Of a stretch of 64,000 nt of DNA, positions 31,727-42,307 are shown in pieces (position 1 is the first letter of the stretch; every line of letters begins with the position of its first letter). Under the pieces are notes generated by a model, which did no database searches, was not told the origin of the DNA, and saw only the letters and a list, made by a program, of their open reading frames with translations. The DNA comes from Phlebopus portentosus. Its lineage: Eukaryota > Basidiomycota > Agaricomycetes > Boletales > Boletinellaceae. The stretch spans positions 1,488,001 to 1,552,000 of the forward strand of contig JAYXKI010000004.1 in NCBI GenBank assembly GCA_037892935.1, in the 5' to 3' direction. The translations under genes and the position numbers were made by a program.

Positions 31727-34700
31727 TCACCCCCCTCTCAAGGTTGGGCGTCCCGACCAACCACATAATCCTTCTGACGACGTGAACCTATACAGTGCTC
31801 GCATGCTTTGTCGAGGTATTGTTAACTTTCGCGGAGCTCCAGGATGTTTGCGATAGAATTCTTGAATTGATTCCTGTGCATTATCCTTGACGTCGGATTT
31901 CGGCTGCCATGTTGCTTCTTCATATCCAACCCACTTGACCAAGAATTGGAGCCTGCCTCGATGTAGGCGTGAGTCGAGTATTTCTTCAACCTTGTACTTT
32001 TCCTTTTCGTCAATGATCACTGGTGGGGGTGGAGGCAGCTTCTTTTGTGATTTGAAAGATGGTTGAATGGCCAGTTTGAGCAGGATCTCGTTAAAGATGG
32101 GATGAACATGTTTCCATGTCTTTGGGATCTTTAGCTTATACGCGCTCGTGCCCACCTTTTCCATAACCTCGAATGGGCCAAACCATTTGTCATCCATCTT
32201 CTTTATTGGTCGGATCGTCTTAATGTTTCGACCATCCAAGAAGACCTTTTGTCCCATCTCATAGACTACCGTCTTTCTAGTGTGACGATTGTAAAAGCGC
32301 TTCATGTCTTCATTGGCCTGGGTCAGATTGGCCTGAGTGAGTTTGTGTATTCCCTTGACATGTTTGGCAAACTCTTCTGCTGATAGATTGGACGAAGTCA
32401 TTTCAATGCCCGTAAAGCCTGAAGGGTGTTGTCCCGTGTTGATGAAGAAGGGTGATAGTTTGGTTGCCGAATGTTCGTGATTGTTGTGCGCAAACTCTGC
32501 GAGAGCTAACCAGTCCGCCCAGTCCGATTGTCGATGATTGACATATAGTCGAAGGTACTGTTTGAGTTCTTGATTAACTCATTCCATCTGCCCATCTGTT
32601 TGAGGTTGATACGCCATTGACGGATTGCCTTCGATGTGAAGGAGTTTGTACAACTCCCTCATCATCTTCGCATCGAACTGTACTCCCCGGTCATGGATGA
32701 TCTTTTGAGGTAAGCTGTGCAACCGGAAGACATGGTCCCTGTAAATCCTGGCCATTCCTTCCACTGTTAATTTCGTCGTCATTGGTATTGCATGGATTTG
32801 TTTGCTGAAGTGATCCACTACCACACAAATTGTGTTAAATCCATTTGACTCCAGCAACTCTCCGATCAGGTCGACCGTGACAACTTGCCATGGCGCCTCC
32901 AGTACCTCGTTAGGGTGCAAAACCTTTGCCCTTGTTGTTCTGAGAGCCTTTGTCTGCTGACAACGATCGCATCCTTGCACATAATTCCTGACATTGATGT
33001 ACATGTTAGGCCACCAGAAACTTCTGTTCACTAGCGCAATGGTCTTGTTCGCTCCTGGGTGGCCTGCCAACGTCGAGTCGTGACACTCCCTCATCACTTC
33101 CTCCCTCATGCTCATTGGTATAAAAACGTTTTGAAACTTCTTCGTCTTTGTCGTCGAGAGCTTAACCGTCACCTCCTTTTTCCACAACCCATCTACGAAC
33201 ACTAAGTTCGTCGGTCTCTCTTCCTTATTCACCTCCACCTGTGCCTTTCGAATCTTTTCAATCAGCACGTCCCTTGACATCTCCACTGTTCCTCTGACCA
33301 GCCATTCATCTCTAATGAACATGACATCCTCATTATCCCGTTCGCCCTTGTTGTAGTCCGCTCGTCGTGACAATATGTCTGCCTTGCCTAGCATCTTCCC
33401 TGGCTTGTGCACTAGCGTGAAGTCAAACTCGGCTAAATCAAGCTGCCAACAAGCTTGTCGACGATTCAACTTCTGAGGAGATCGGAAGTATGTCAGGTTT
33501 GCGTGATCGGTCCACACTTCGAAGGGTTTCTTGGCTCCTTGAAGGTACTGCCGCCATTCCTTGAGGGCTTGTACGATTGCGAGCATCTCCTTGTCATAGA
33601 TCTCGTAATTGCGTTCGGCCTCTAGGAAAGTCGATGATCGATAGGCTATTACCTTCCACCTGTCATCTTGCTTTTAAAGGAGCACTCCTCCAGACGCAAA
33701 ATCTGACGCATCTGCCTCGACCCGGAAAGGACCTTCCTCATTCGGTATGGCTAGAACTGGAGGACTACTCAACCGACTCTTCAACTCTTCAAACACTTGT
33801 TGTTCTTCCTCTCCCCACTTCCATTCCACCTTGCCTGTCAGTGTGGTCAATGGTTTAACGACAGAGCTATAGTCCTTTACGAAGCATCATAACCAATTCC
33901 CTAGTCTCAGGAATTGTTGCAGTTCGTGAACATTTTGCGGGATTGGCCACTCTTGAACCGCTGTTGTCTTCTTTGGGTCCATTCGAACCTCGCCATTACC
34001 AATGATGTGTCCGAGATACTTAACTGTATCAACCTCGAACTCACATTTCTGCGGCTTCAGGAAAAATCTGTTTTGACACAGGACCTCAAAGACTCGTTTA
34101 GTGCATTTGCGATGTTCCTCCAAATCATTCGAGAAGATGAGGATGTCATCGAGGTAAATGATAATGATACCCTCATGAATCATTTCTTGAAAGATATCGT
34201 TCATGAAACCTTGGAATGTCGCCGGCGCATTGCATAATCCGAAAAACATGACCGTCGGTTCGAATAAGCCTAAGTTTGTCCTGAACGCTGCCTTCCATTC
34301 ATCGCCTTCGTGGATCCAAATATTATAGTATCCCCAGCGAATGTTGAGCTTCGTGATGTACTTCGCATCCTTGACCTTATCGATGAGCTCGTTTATCAGC
34401 GGCAACAGGTACTTATTCTTGACCGTTCCTTCATTGAGCTTTCGATAGTCTTGGATTGCTCGTAAGCTCCCATCTTCCTTCTTGATAAAGAAGAATGGAG
34501 ACGCCATTGGGGATTTCGACTGTCGGATACATCCAGATGCTAGGTTCTCTTTGATGAACTCCTTCATTGCTTCTTGTTCTTTCAGTGACAATGGATAAAC
34601 CTTGCAATTGCTGGGCTTAAAATCTGGCTTCAAGTTGATAGCATGGTCCCACGTTCGATGGTTTGGTAGGCGTTCAAATGATTCTTCACTAAAGACATCC

Positions 34701-35662
34701 ACGTATTCTTCCAGATAAGGTGGCCACTTCGCCGCCTCCTTCATCCGCACATTCCTCACAAACTCTTTGTCTATCTCCTCACTTGATAGTGATGACTCAC
34801 ATTCATCAGGGCAACGTGTGAACTTGACTGTTCCCGACCTCCAATCGATCTCAGGATTGTGCTTCGTCAACCAGTCATGTCCGAGGAAGATGTTGCTTGA
34901 CGCTAAGGATGTCACTGCCAGTTGAATCTCCTCCTCGTGTTTCCCAAAGAACATTCGTACGACTACGTATTCCTTGATCAATCCACCCTCGTTGCTTGTT
35001 CCATCAGCATTGAAGACTGGTCTAGGCTGAATGTACCTTTGAGTGGGGAAACCATACCATTTGACAAAGCCTTCATCGATACATGAGCCTGTGCATCCCG
35101 AGTCGATTAGCACATGAGCATCAATGAAGTTTTCCTCTTCGAGTAGAGGGTTCGACAAGTCTACTTCATCATCGCCTGCTACTCTTGGATGTACAATGCT
35201 AACGAAGGCGTCCAACTCTTTTCCTCCGACCCTCCGGATGAATTGATCTGCGTCCACTATGCCCTCATGCCATACCTCAGCCGCGCATCTGCCAACCACA
35301 TCCCACACTGCTTCAGTATCGTTTGCCTGAGCAACAACGTTCTCGTGGTAAGGTGCTTCCGCCTCAACCTCATTTTTTATAGTGGTTTGACTCCGCTCTT
35401 CCACACTAAGCTCGTTTCAATCACCTGCTTGCGCATTCACTTTTCTGACTAACAAATCTGTGTAGACGTCAAAGTCATCATCGTCCGCTTCAGGTTCATC
35501 AGGTATCACATTGGTAAGGAGTTCTCGAAGGGTGAAACCGTTGCTGATATTCGCATCTTGGTATTGTACAACAGGATGATTATATTTTAACGAGTCCAAC
35601 GAAAAGAGTCCTTTAGGAAACCGATCAGTTGTCCCGACATCTACGCCTGGTCCTCTGGAAAA
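31727..35662 (-). pseudogene. pol of chromovirus D, broken by stops
   Basis: Protease (LIDSGCTG), RT, RNase H, integrase (HHCC and HDRGVQFD core) and chromodomain are all recognisable in one frame. Interruptions: TGA at 35417-35419 (TCA to TGA, a transversion), TGA at 33887-33889 and 32579-32581 (from CGA), and TAA at 33674-33676 (from CAA). The frame is -1 relative to gag, as in A and C. Confidence 0.9.
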
Positions 35663-37080
35663 CCCTCGCCGTCTACGAGTTCTTCCAGCTCAGTCAGCAC
35701 TGCTTGCATGTCGACGTCGCAGAAGGAAGATTCCTTTGCTTGGCTGAGCTCTTCGAGTAGTGCTTCCCTGTCTTCTGGCACAAATGCCGCAATGATCGCA
35801 CATATCGCTTCGCAACCTCGTGGGCATTCCTGGATGTAGTGGCCCACTTGACCACACTTGTAGCAAGCGCGCATGCGACACGCCTGGTTCATCATCACAT
35901 CCATTGGTTGACCTAGGCCTCCGTATGTTACTCCAGTCGCATCATGATGATCTTGGGCAGGAGGGATGAAAGGATGGGTCGCTTGTTGAGGTGGCGCCGG
36001 ACGTCTTAGAGGCAGCGGTGCTGGTTTCATCACCGTCGAGCTGATCGTCTTCTTCCTACACTCAGCCATCAGATCTCTAATCTGGTGCTCGACCCTGTCG
36101 ACCTTGACTGCAGCCCTTTTGAATTCCTCATATGTTGTCAGCTCGTTGGGTAGGCGCATGATACCTTCAACCACCTTTGGGTTCAGAGCTCTCTTGAGAC
36201 GACTCATCAACCATTCATCATGAGCTTCCGTGGCCAGTCCAGCATCTACTCGACAAATGTCGAACTTGTTGAAGAATTCATCCGCATTGAGATCGCCCTG
36301 ATACATCGCATCAAGTCATTCAAATGCCTTCTGAGAACGAGCCGGGTCATCGAATGAGGTGTCGAGCTTCTTTAGAAAAGCGTCCCAAGTGTCCTTGAAC
36401 GCTATCCTACCATGTTCGTCGATTGTGCTGCTCGTGTAGCTTTCTGCCCAGCTTGCTGCAGCACCACTCTTCATATATGACAGAGCGAACATGATCTTCG
36501 CTTTGCTCGTCCTAAACTCTGACTCCGATGCATAAACGTACAAGCGAAGCTCTCGTTTAAAGTCAACATAACCGTGTTTGCTATCAAAGTCTTGGGGTTT
36601 GGCGACATGAACCTTGTTTGACTTCGATCCTTGGCCCGTGCCTTTCCCTGCCGCCTGGAGTGCTAGCGCGATCGCCGTAGCAAGGTCCGTTATTGATTCT
36701 TTCGAAGCGACATTTCTTGTTCCTCTCCTTCGCTCTCTTCGTCTTCATCAGTTGGTATGAGTGGAGCGGGTTCCCATGGTTCGGTGAATGATAGAGAGGG
36801 TGCAATGCAAGGAGCTATCATCTGAGCAGTCGACGTTGACGGGCCTGGTAATGAGATCGTTGGTTGAGTGGGGGTGAGGGGTGCAGGTTCGTCTATGTCA
36901 CCCTCTCACTTCGCTCGCCAATAAAGCGACTTTCCATCTCTGTCAGAGTACCACTTCTTCGCATTCTCGTCCCACCAAGCAGTAAAGATTTGATCGCCCG
37001 ACTTGACAATGTGATGTCCTTGTGACGCGCTCCACCTACAGTTTGTCAGAAGAGCTGCCCGCTGGTCATCAGTTAGATCC
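35641..37080 (-). pseudogene. gag of chromovirus D, stop and N-terminal frameshift
   Basis: C-terminal part with the CYKCGQVGHYIQEC knuckle is open from 36306 to the stop at 35641. A TGA (from CGA) lies at 36316-36318. The acidic N-terminal region near 36600-36800 is out of frame. The slippery GGGTTTT is at 35659-35665 on the minus strand. Confidence 0.85.
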
Positions 37081-37479
37081 ACCTTGATAGGCCAGAGGTG
37101 GAATGGGGATCGGGATGGTGTTCGGACGGGACCAACTTCGGATAATCGGCTTGTCTTTGAAATTGATAACTAGCTGGAAGGCCCTGAGGTAGATGATGAA
37201 CGAGATGCTTGATGATGATTGTACTCTGTGAGTCACCCAAGAGAATGTTTAATGTGAGTTCCACAGAAGGGTGATTCAGAGCGCCACAATTGGAGGATTG
37301 ATTGATTGTTTCGGAAACTATCGGGTCACGTCAAAGTCAATCGGACCTTGACGGGCAAGATAGGGGTTGCTCGGATAAATCCAGGATAGGTGCAGTCATT
37401 GACCGTCGATGTGTCTCCTGCATGGAGTAGCGATGAACGAGTGGTTAAACCATGGGTCCGAGAGTAGGTCTTTCTATTA

Positions 37480-37840
37480 TGTTAGGCAGCGAGACTAACG
37501 GGCGTCGATCTCGAGGCGGCCAACACAACAACAAACAACTGGCTAACGTGAGTTGCCGGGCTATACGCATGCTATGTCGCAGTGAAGGTAAGTAGAATAG
37601 AAAGACAAGGAACAAAAGAGTCAGACTATCTACTTATATAGACTTCGAGCGTGGGAAAGGTCTACTCTAATGGGAAGTCACATGACAAGGAATGAGATGA
37701 TTAGTGAGCGTGATAGAACATTGTGGAATGTTCCAGCAAATGGATGAATAAGCGCATAAGAAAAAGAAAAGAAAAGGAAAAAGAATATTAAAATGAATGA
37801 TGACATAAGAAAAGAAAAGGAAAATGTTCGAGTCCTTACA
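37480..37840 (-). repeat. 5' LTR of chromovirus D (361 bp)
   Basis: One 57-bp unit only. PBS at 37468-37478 and its complementary R sequence at 37596-37606 are conserved. Confidence 0.95.
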
Positions 37841-37845
37841 GCATG

Positions 37846-38133
37846 TGGGACTCAAAAGGGGGAAAAGCCGGAGTGCGTCGTGTCAGGTCGAAACTTGGGA
37901 GGCATTGGGGGCCAATTGCAGATCCTTCAATTTACCTCTCATGCCTGGGTTTAGTAAGATGAGCTAGCTAAGTCAGCCTTTGTAAGTTTTCGACTGGGTG
38001 GCTCGAGCGTCCGAAAGTTCTTCCTACGCAGTGGTCGAGTGCAAGAGGCTACAGTAGTCCGTTCCACTTCGAATCGAATCAATCCGCACTGAGTTCCGCT
38101 GTTACGATGCGGATTACCACGGAACATGTGTCA
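37846..38133. repeat. LTR-like repeat R2, right part
   Basis: Continuation of R2 after chromovirus D, matching R1 from GGGACTCAAAAG to the CGTGTCA end. Confidence 0.55.
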
Positions 38134-38215
38134 CGTGTGCGATCTCGGACCTAGCGTGTCGATGCTTCTTACAACGTGCACGATCTCGGACCTAGCGTGT
38201 CGGTACTTATTACAC
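38134..38215. repeat. 41-bp tandem repeat, two units
   Basis: Units share GATCTCGGACCTAGCGTGTC and differ at a few positions. They start exactly at the end of R2. Role unknown. The remaining bases to 38402 show nothing recognisable and probably include the 3' flank of the RidA-like gene. Confidence 0.75.
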
Positions 38216-38402
38216 TGCATAGTGTCACAAGAATGTTCAAGAAAGTGAAGGCAGTGACAAAGGAGGTCAGACAAGTTCTGTCTTGAAGGATTTCTCTGAG
38301 CTTAGTGAACATTGTTGGAGGATGAGCACTGACACGGACATGGTTATCAAGAGTTTGTATTTCTCTCAATCTGTATTTGATACCAATATATTCATTACAT
38401 AA

Positions 38403-38895
38403 TTACGCGCTACTCGGGAATTTCCGCAACATATTCAATCTCAACATCTGCAGAGTAGCAACCCCGACGCACGTCCGGGCAGGCATCTTGTCCTTCTCAA
38501 AGAACTGCCATCTCCTGGTTCAGAAATGACTTTGCATTATCAATGAACTGGTATTACCTGGATGTAGATCTCGTTCATTGGCCCGAAGTCGCGGTCCATG
38601 TACCGTAGATAGACGTTTGCTTTAACGATGTGCTCCAGTCCACTGCCTGCCGCCTTCAGCACTTTCCGCATGTTCTCAAGTGCGGCACGCTGCCAGGAAA
38701 TGATCCGTCAGAGAATGATCCCCGAAGAGATGACGAACCCACAGTTTGCGCCTGAACGCCGCCCGGCACAATCGTCTTCAGGTCATGCATGACTCCTATG
38801 TTTCCAGACACGTAAACGTATCCTCGAGAAATCGTTGCTTGCGAGAACACAGGCATCGGAGGAACGGCATCTGGAGTTGATACAACTGTCGGCAT
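38403..38895 (-). CDS. RidA/YjgF/UK114-family protein, C-terminus probably frameshifted
   Basis: Three exons on the minus strand (38743-38895, 38558-38689, 38403-38504) separated by two 53-bp GT-AG introns (38690-38742, 38505-38557). The product of about 128 aa reads MPTVVSTPDAVPPMPVFSQA, then YVYVSGNIG, RAALENMRKVLKAAGS, and PARTCVGVATL, the family signature with its conserved Arg. RidA proteins hydrolyse reactive enamines/imines from amino-acid metabolism as trimers. After VATL the frame runs into QMLRLNM..., while the expected family ending (ADVEIEYVAEIPE, then TAG) is present one frame over, so a deletion of 1+3n bases seems to have altered the last strand. Start chosen at the family N-terminus. 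Divergent from the next gene. Confidence 0.75.
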
Positions 38896-39028
38896 GGCTC
38901 TGTCTTTACGGAGGGTTGAAAAGTTGCAGCGTCTCCTTTTTGAAGGACCTGATGTGATGAGGTAAGCCTGCGTTCTATCATTTGCATTCAAACGGGACTT
39001 TTTTCTCCTGTCCCTACATCAGACAACT
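38896..39028. promoter_or_regulatory. Short divergent intergenic region, possible shared promoter
   Basis: 133 bp between the start codons of the RidA-like gene (minus) and the membrane protein gene (plus). The upstream part is CT-rich. No TATA box stands out. Confidence 0.4.
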
Positions 39029-39993
39029 ATGCAGAGATCCTCAACGACAACAGAAGTCGAACGCTACGCTCTACTCCCAACTCGCGAGCTTTCCGACGAT
39101 CCCAAGGAGTGTGACGGCGTGGGTCTCATTAATACCGAACCACCCAGTCCTCGCTGGGTTCGACTGTGCGCCTTTGCATCTATCACTCTTGCGGTACTTT
39201 CCTGCTTCATCCCCGGTTCCCCGCCGACCTCCCTTTCAAATACTGCCTTCCCATCTCGGTCTGCGCGTCTCGTGCATGCTGCGACTTTGCCTCGTCCTCC
39301 TATGTACATAGGCCTTTCTCGATTGAATCGCACCACCGCTCTTGCTGCGCTTCCGGACGAGCTTGTGTACTTCCCACATGTGTTTACTCCTGTATCTCTA
39401 TCAGAACCAGACAAAGTTTGGCCGACGGACGGTCGTGAACGTCGGACCTTTAATGGGATCGTCTCTCCCGGAGAACCACGCGTCGTAATTGACCACTCGA
39501 GTGGGACCAGTATGATCATGCAGCTGCGTGTCCAGGACTATGGGATGGAGCGCTGTACTATCTCCGCGGTTTTGCCGTGGCCTTCGGACCCTCAACTAAA
39601 GGAGCAAAACAGAACCTTGATATTAAGCTCAGCTCGAACGAAACTCGATATTTGGCGACTTGAAACTCGGGGGAACGTAGAGCTCGATCTAACCTCGCTG
39701 AACTGGCACACGCGGCCAGCCCGGTCTTCTCTTATCGCAACGATCGATGCAAGAGCTGGAAGAGAAACCCGTACTCCGGAATTTGACTGTGGTGCATCAG
39801 GGTCACTGCAAACCTACGAAATTTCCTGCGCAGAACCGATTGAGGAGGATCAGGCGTGCAGAATTGAATTCTGGCAGGAACAGCCAGAATCGGTGCCAAG
39901 AATGGGTAAGAAGTCGTCCTTACGCGTGACTATGTTTATGTATGATTGACATATGCTGTAGCGTTTGTCGTTATTCAGATGCCGTCACTTTAG
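39029..39993 (+). CDS. Single-pass membrane protein of unknown function
   Basis: Exon 1 (39029-39905) and a short exon 2 (39962-39993) joined across a 56-bp intron (GTAAGA...TTGAC...TAG) give about 302 aa. If unspliced it would end in KKSSLRVTMFMYD; splicing replaces this by the hydrophobic AFVVIQMPSL. Features: cytosolic-type N-terminus, one membrane segment at about residues 44-61 (VRLCAFASITLAVLSCF), then a large presumably extracytoplasmic domain with paired cysteines (CTISAVLPWP, FDCGASGSLQTYEISC, QACRIEFWQE). The arrangement resembles conserved basidiomycete hypothetical proteins; I cannot name a function. It converges on the UstYa-like gene, 40 bp apart. Confidence 0.7.
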
Positions 39994-40033
39994 CACATCA
40001 GGTTTTTCTCCTTTTCGTCTTGTAAAATACATT

Positions 40034-40846
40034 TTAATATTTCAGTCCGTGATTATGCCCATGATCATGACTATGCTCATGCCCTATCTTCTCCTTATCC
40101 CACGGCGAACTGATGTTCCATCCACGTTTCCAATCAATATAGTTTGACCCAGCAAAGTCAAACAACGCGTGAGCATCGCCGCACTGGTGCTCAATTGCCT
40201 TTCCTGTCTTCGTTTCCATACGCTGAACGAAGTCTGATGTGAAGGCCCCGAGCCCGTCTGGACGCTCGACAAGTTCACTGCTCAGTTCGTTTCGAAGATT
40301 TGAATCGAGCGGCTCGAGTGTGCGGTCCGCATGGCATAGTATCGACTGGCGCAAGTAATTCATGCAATGATGCTGATGGGGCCAACTGACCCACTGACCT
40401 GCGCCGTATGGGTCATCGAGATAAATGCGCATCTTCTCAATACAATGCAGCTGATGGAACATCGCAATGCATAGCAAACGTGCTTGATCGCCCACGCGTA
40501 CGAAGCCGTAGCCAGGAGGGTAAATAGACTCCCACGTTTCAGCAGCAGATAGTCCAGAGATAGGAAAGGTTGTGGGTTCTAGGTCGAATACTCGTTTGGT
40601 TGGAAAGGTTGGCGAAGGAAGAGGAACATGCTCCGGATAATCGTCGCCAATGTAGGCTGCACGGGGTCAGTGAAAGTCACGTTGGCTCCAAATATCGAAG
40701 TATATTAGCTCACTGTAAAGATGCCCGGTAGGCTTTGATGTACTTGTGACGAAAACGTTCCAAAAGCGTAGAGAAAAGAGTAAAGCGTTGACTAATGTGC
40801 AGAGCACGACGAGTGCATCGCAGAGTATAGCGCGAGTCGTTCGCAT
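40034..40846 (-). CDS. UstYa-like (DUF3328) oxidase, complete unit 2 copy
   Basis: Exon 1 (40714-40846) and exon 2 (40034-40656) joined over a 57-bp intron with GTGAGC donor, CTGAC branch point and CAG acceptor give 251 aa. N-terminal membrane anchor (~7-30), HLYTYIGDDYPE, WESIYPPGYGFV, then the two HxxHC motifs HQLHC (112-116) and HQHHC (138-142) and the C-HADRTLEP block that define UstYa-family copper-dependent oxidases of fungal RiPP and other secondary-metabolite pathways. The C-terminus is an unusual His-rich tail (HEHSHDHGHNHG). No RiPP precursor or other cluster enzyme is seen nearby. The junction of unit 1 and unit 2 homology falls inside this gene only because the window begins there. 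Confidence 0.85.
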
Positions 40847-41384
40847 TGGTGGGCCGTCCACTAGATTGCCTTACGATAGGTAGTCTTAACGAAGTATTAC
40901 TCCGCCGGAATATGATGATGGTATGCCGCAAAGATGTCCGGCATTATCGGTCTCCATCGAAGTTGATGAAAGGGTGCGACTCCCTGATAGAAGCAAGCCG
41001 CTGCTCCGCGCTCTCTTACAACCGGAACCGGTACGATTCTCATGGTCGTTCGCATAATGCCTATCGTTTCGTTTATCTGAGATCCACGAAGGCAATGTTT
41101 TGAATTTGCCTGCGAAAATCAACACAGCCTTTCTTCAGGGTCGAGGGCAGTAGAGTACATGTGCCCAACATTCGCTGGCTGCGACGATTCACTTATTCCC
41201 GAATGGACTTGCTTATCATCCGAAGCAAGGACAATCCAGGTCCATCAGCGCGTTTGCATATTTTACTGTATGGTTTGCATCTTTCGCCATCCTATCGGAA
41301 AGTGCGTCTCTTCTCAACATCAGCTACAGCGGTGATTTTACCACTCCACTTCAAAAGATGCAAGACCAGATTTCTCTTTATTCG
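40847..41384. other. Unassigned 5' flank of the UstYa-like gene, unit 2
   Basis: Same content as 559-1096: no supported gene, possible but unproven extra 5' exon. Confidence 0.4.
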
Positions 41385-41564
41385 TAAGGTAGGGAAACAC
41401 CGCGTGTTGGGCAGATCTGGGCAGATCACCCCAGAAGAACTCAGATGGCCTGAAGAGACCTGTAGGAAGCTTAGTGTAGATGATCTGTGATAGACGTACC
41501 GTAGATGAGAATAGACTGTCTGCTTTGAGCTACGAAAAGCGAGTGCAGATGGTCTGACCTAAGG

Positions 41565-41982
41565 TGTAAGGACTTGAACATTTTCTTTTTCTTTTCTTAC
41601 ATCATCATTCATTTTAATATTCTTTTTCCTTTTCTTTTATTTTTCTTATGTGCTTATTCATCCAATTGCCAGAACATTCCACAACATTCTATCACGCTCA
41701 CTAATCATCTTATTCCTTATCATGTGACTTCCTATTAGAGTAGACCTTTCCCGTGCTCAAAGTCTATATAAGTAGATAGCTTGACTCTTTCGTTCCTTGT
41801 CTTTCTATTCTACTTACCTTCACTGCGACATAGGTATCTACTCTTGTATTATTAGTCTGCTGAATTCTACTTACCTTCACTGCGACATAGCGTGCATATA
41901 GCCCGGCAACTCGCGTTAGCCAGTTGTTTGTTGTTGTGTTGGCTGCCTCGAGATCGACGCCCGTTAGTCTCACCGCCTAACA
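41565..41982 (+). repeat. 5' LTR of chromovirus C
   Basis: 418 bp, two 57-bp units, TATATAA box, and the R sequence complementary to the PBS. Confidence 0.95.
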
Positions 41983-42307
41983 TAATAGAAAGACCCACTC
42001 TCGAACCTGTGGTTTAACCACTCGTTTGTCGCTACTCCACACAGGAGACACATCAACGGTCAATGACTGCGCCCATCCCAGATTTATCCGAGCAACCCCT
42101 ATCTTGCCCGTCAAGGTCCGACTGACTTTGACGTGTCCCGATAGTTCCTGAAACAATCAATCAACCCTCCAATCGTGGCGCTCCGAATTACTCTTCTGTG
42201 GAACTCGCATTAGACGTTCTCTTGGGTGACTCATAGAGTCCAATCATCATCGAGCATCTCGTTCATCATCTACCTTGGTGCCTTCCGACTAGTCATCAAT
42301 TTCAAAG

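Larger units (their letters stand above)
31309..37840 (-). mobile_element. Chromovirus D (Ty3/gypsy), full length, minus strand
   Basis: Flanked by GCATA (31304-31308) and GCATG (37841-37845), a 5-bp duplication with one transition. The undisturbed site exists in R1 as AATGCATATGGGACTC (near 29966), which confirms the insertion. All domains are present with RT YLDDIL intact, but there are stops and a gag frameshift. The 3' LTR has two 57-bp units and the 5' LTR one, the reverse of element A. Confidence 0.95.
1..40288. repeat. Tandem segmental duplication, unit 1 (about 40 kb)
   Basis: Everything from the first base to 1276 recurs at 40289-41564 in the same orientation, and 8773-26588 recurs from 48164 to the window end. 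The offset falls from 40288 to about 39391, then rises to 39403 and 39414 through small indels. The 1277-8772 segment has no direct counterpart: unit 2 carries chromovirus C there. The left boundary of the unit lies outside the window. Units share gene order, intron positions, the Plavaka-type element, the chromovirus next to the Crinkler gene and even its nested insertion, so those insertions predate the duplication. Confidence 0.93.

Noticed and set aside
40657..40713. In-frame TGA between the two halves of the UstYa-like gene, first read as a disabling mutation (or a 24-nt intron)
   Set aside because: A 57-bp intron with GTGAGC donor, CTGAC branch point and CAG acceptor removes it and yields the expected HLYTYIGDDYPE joint.
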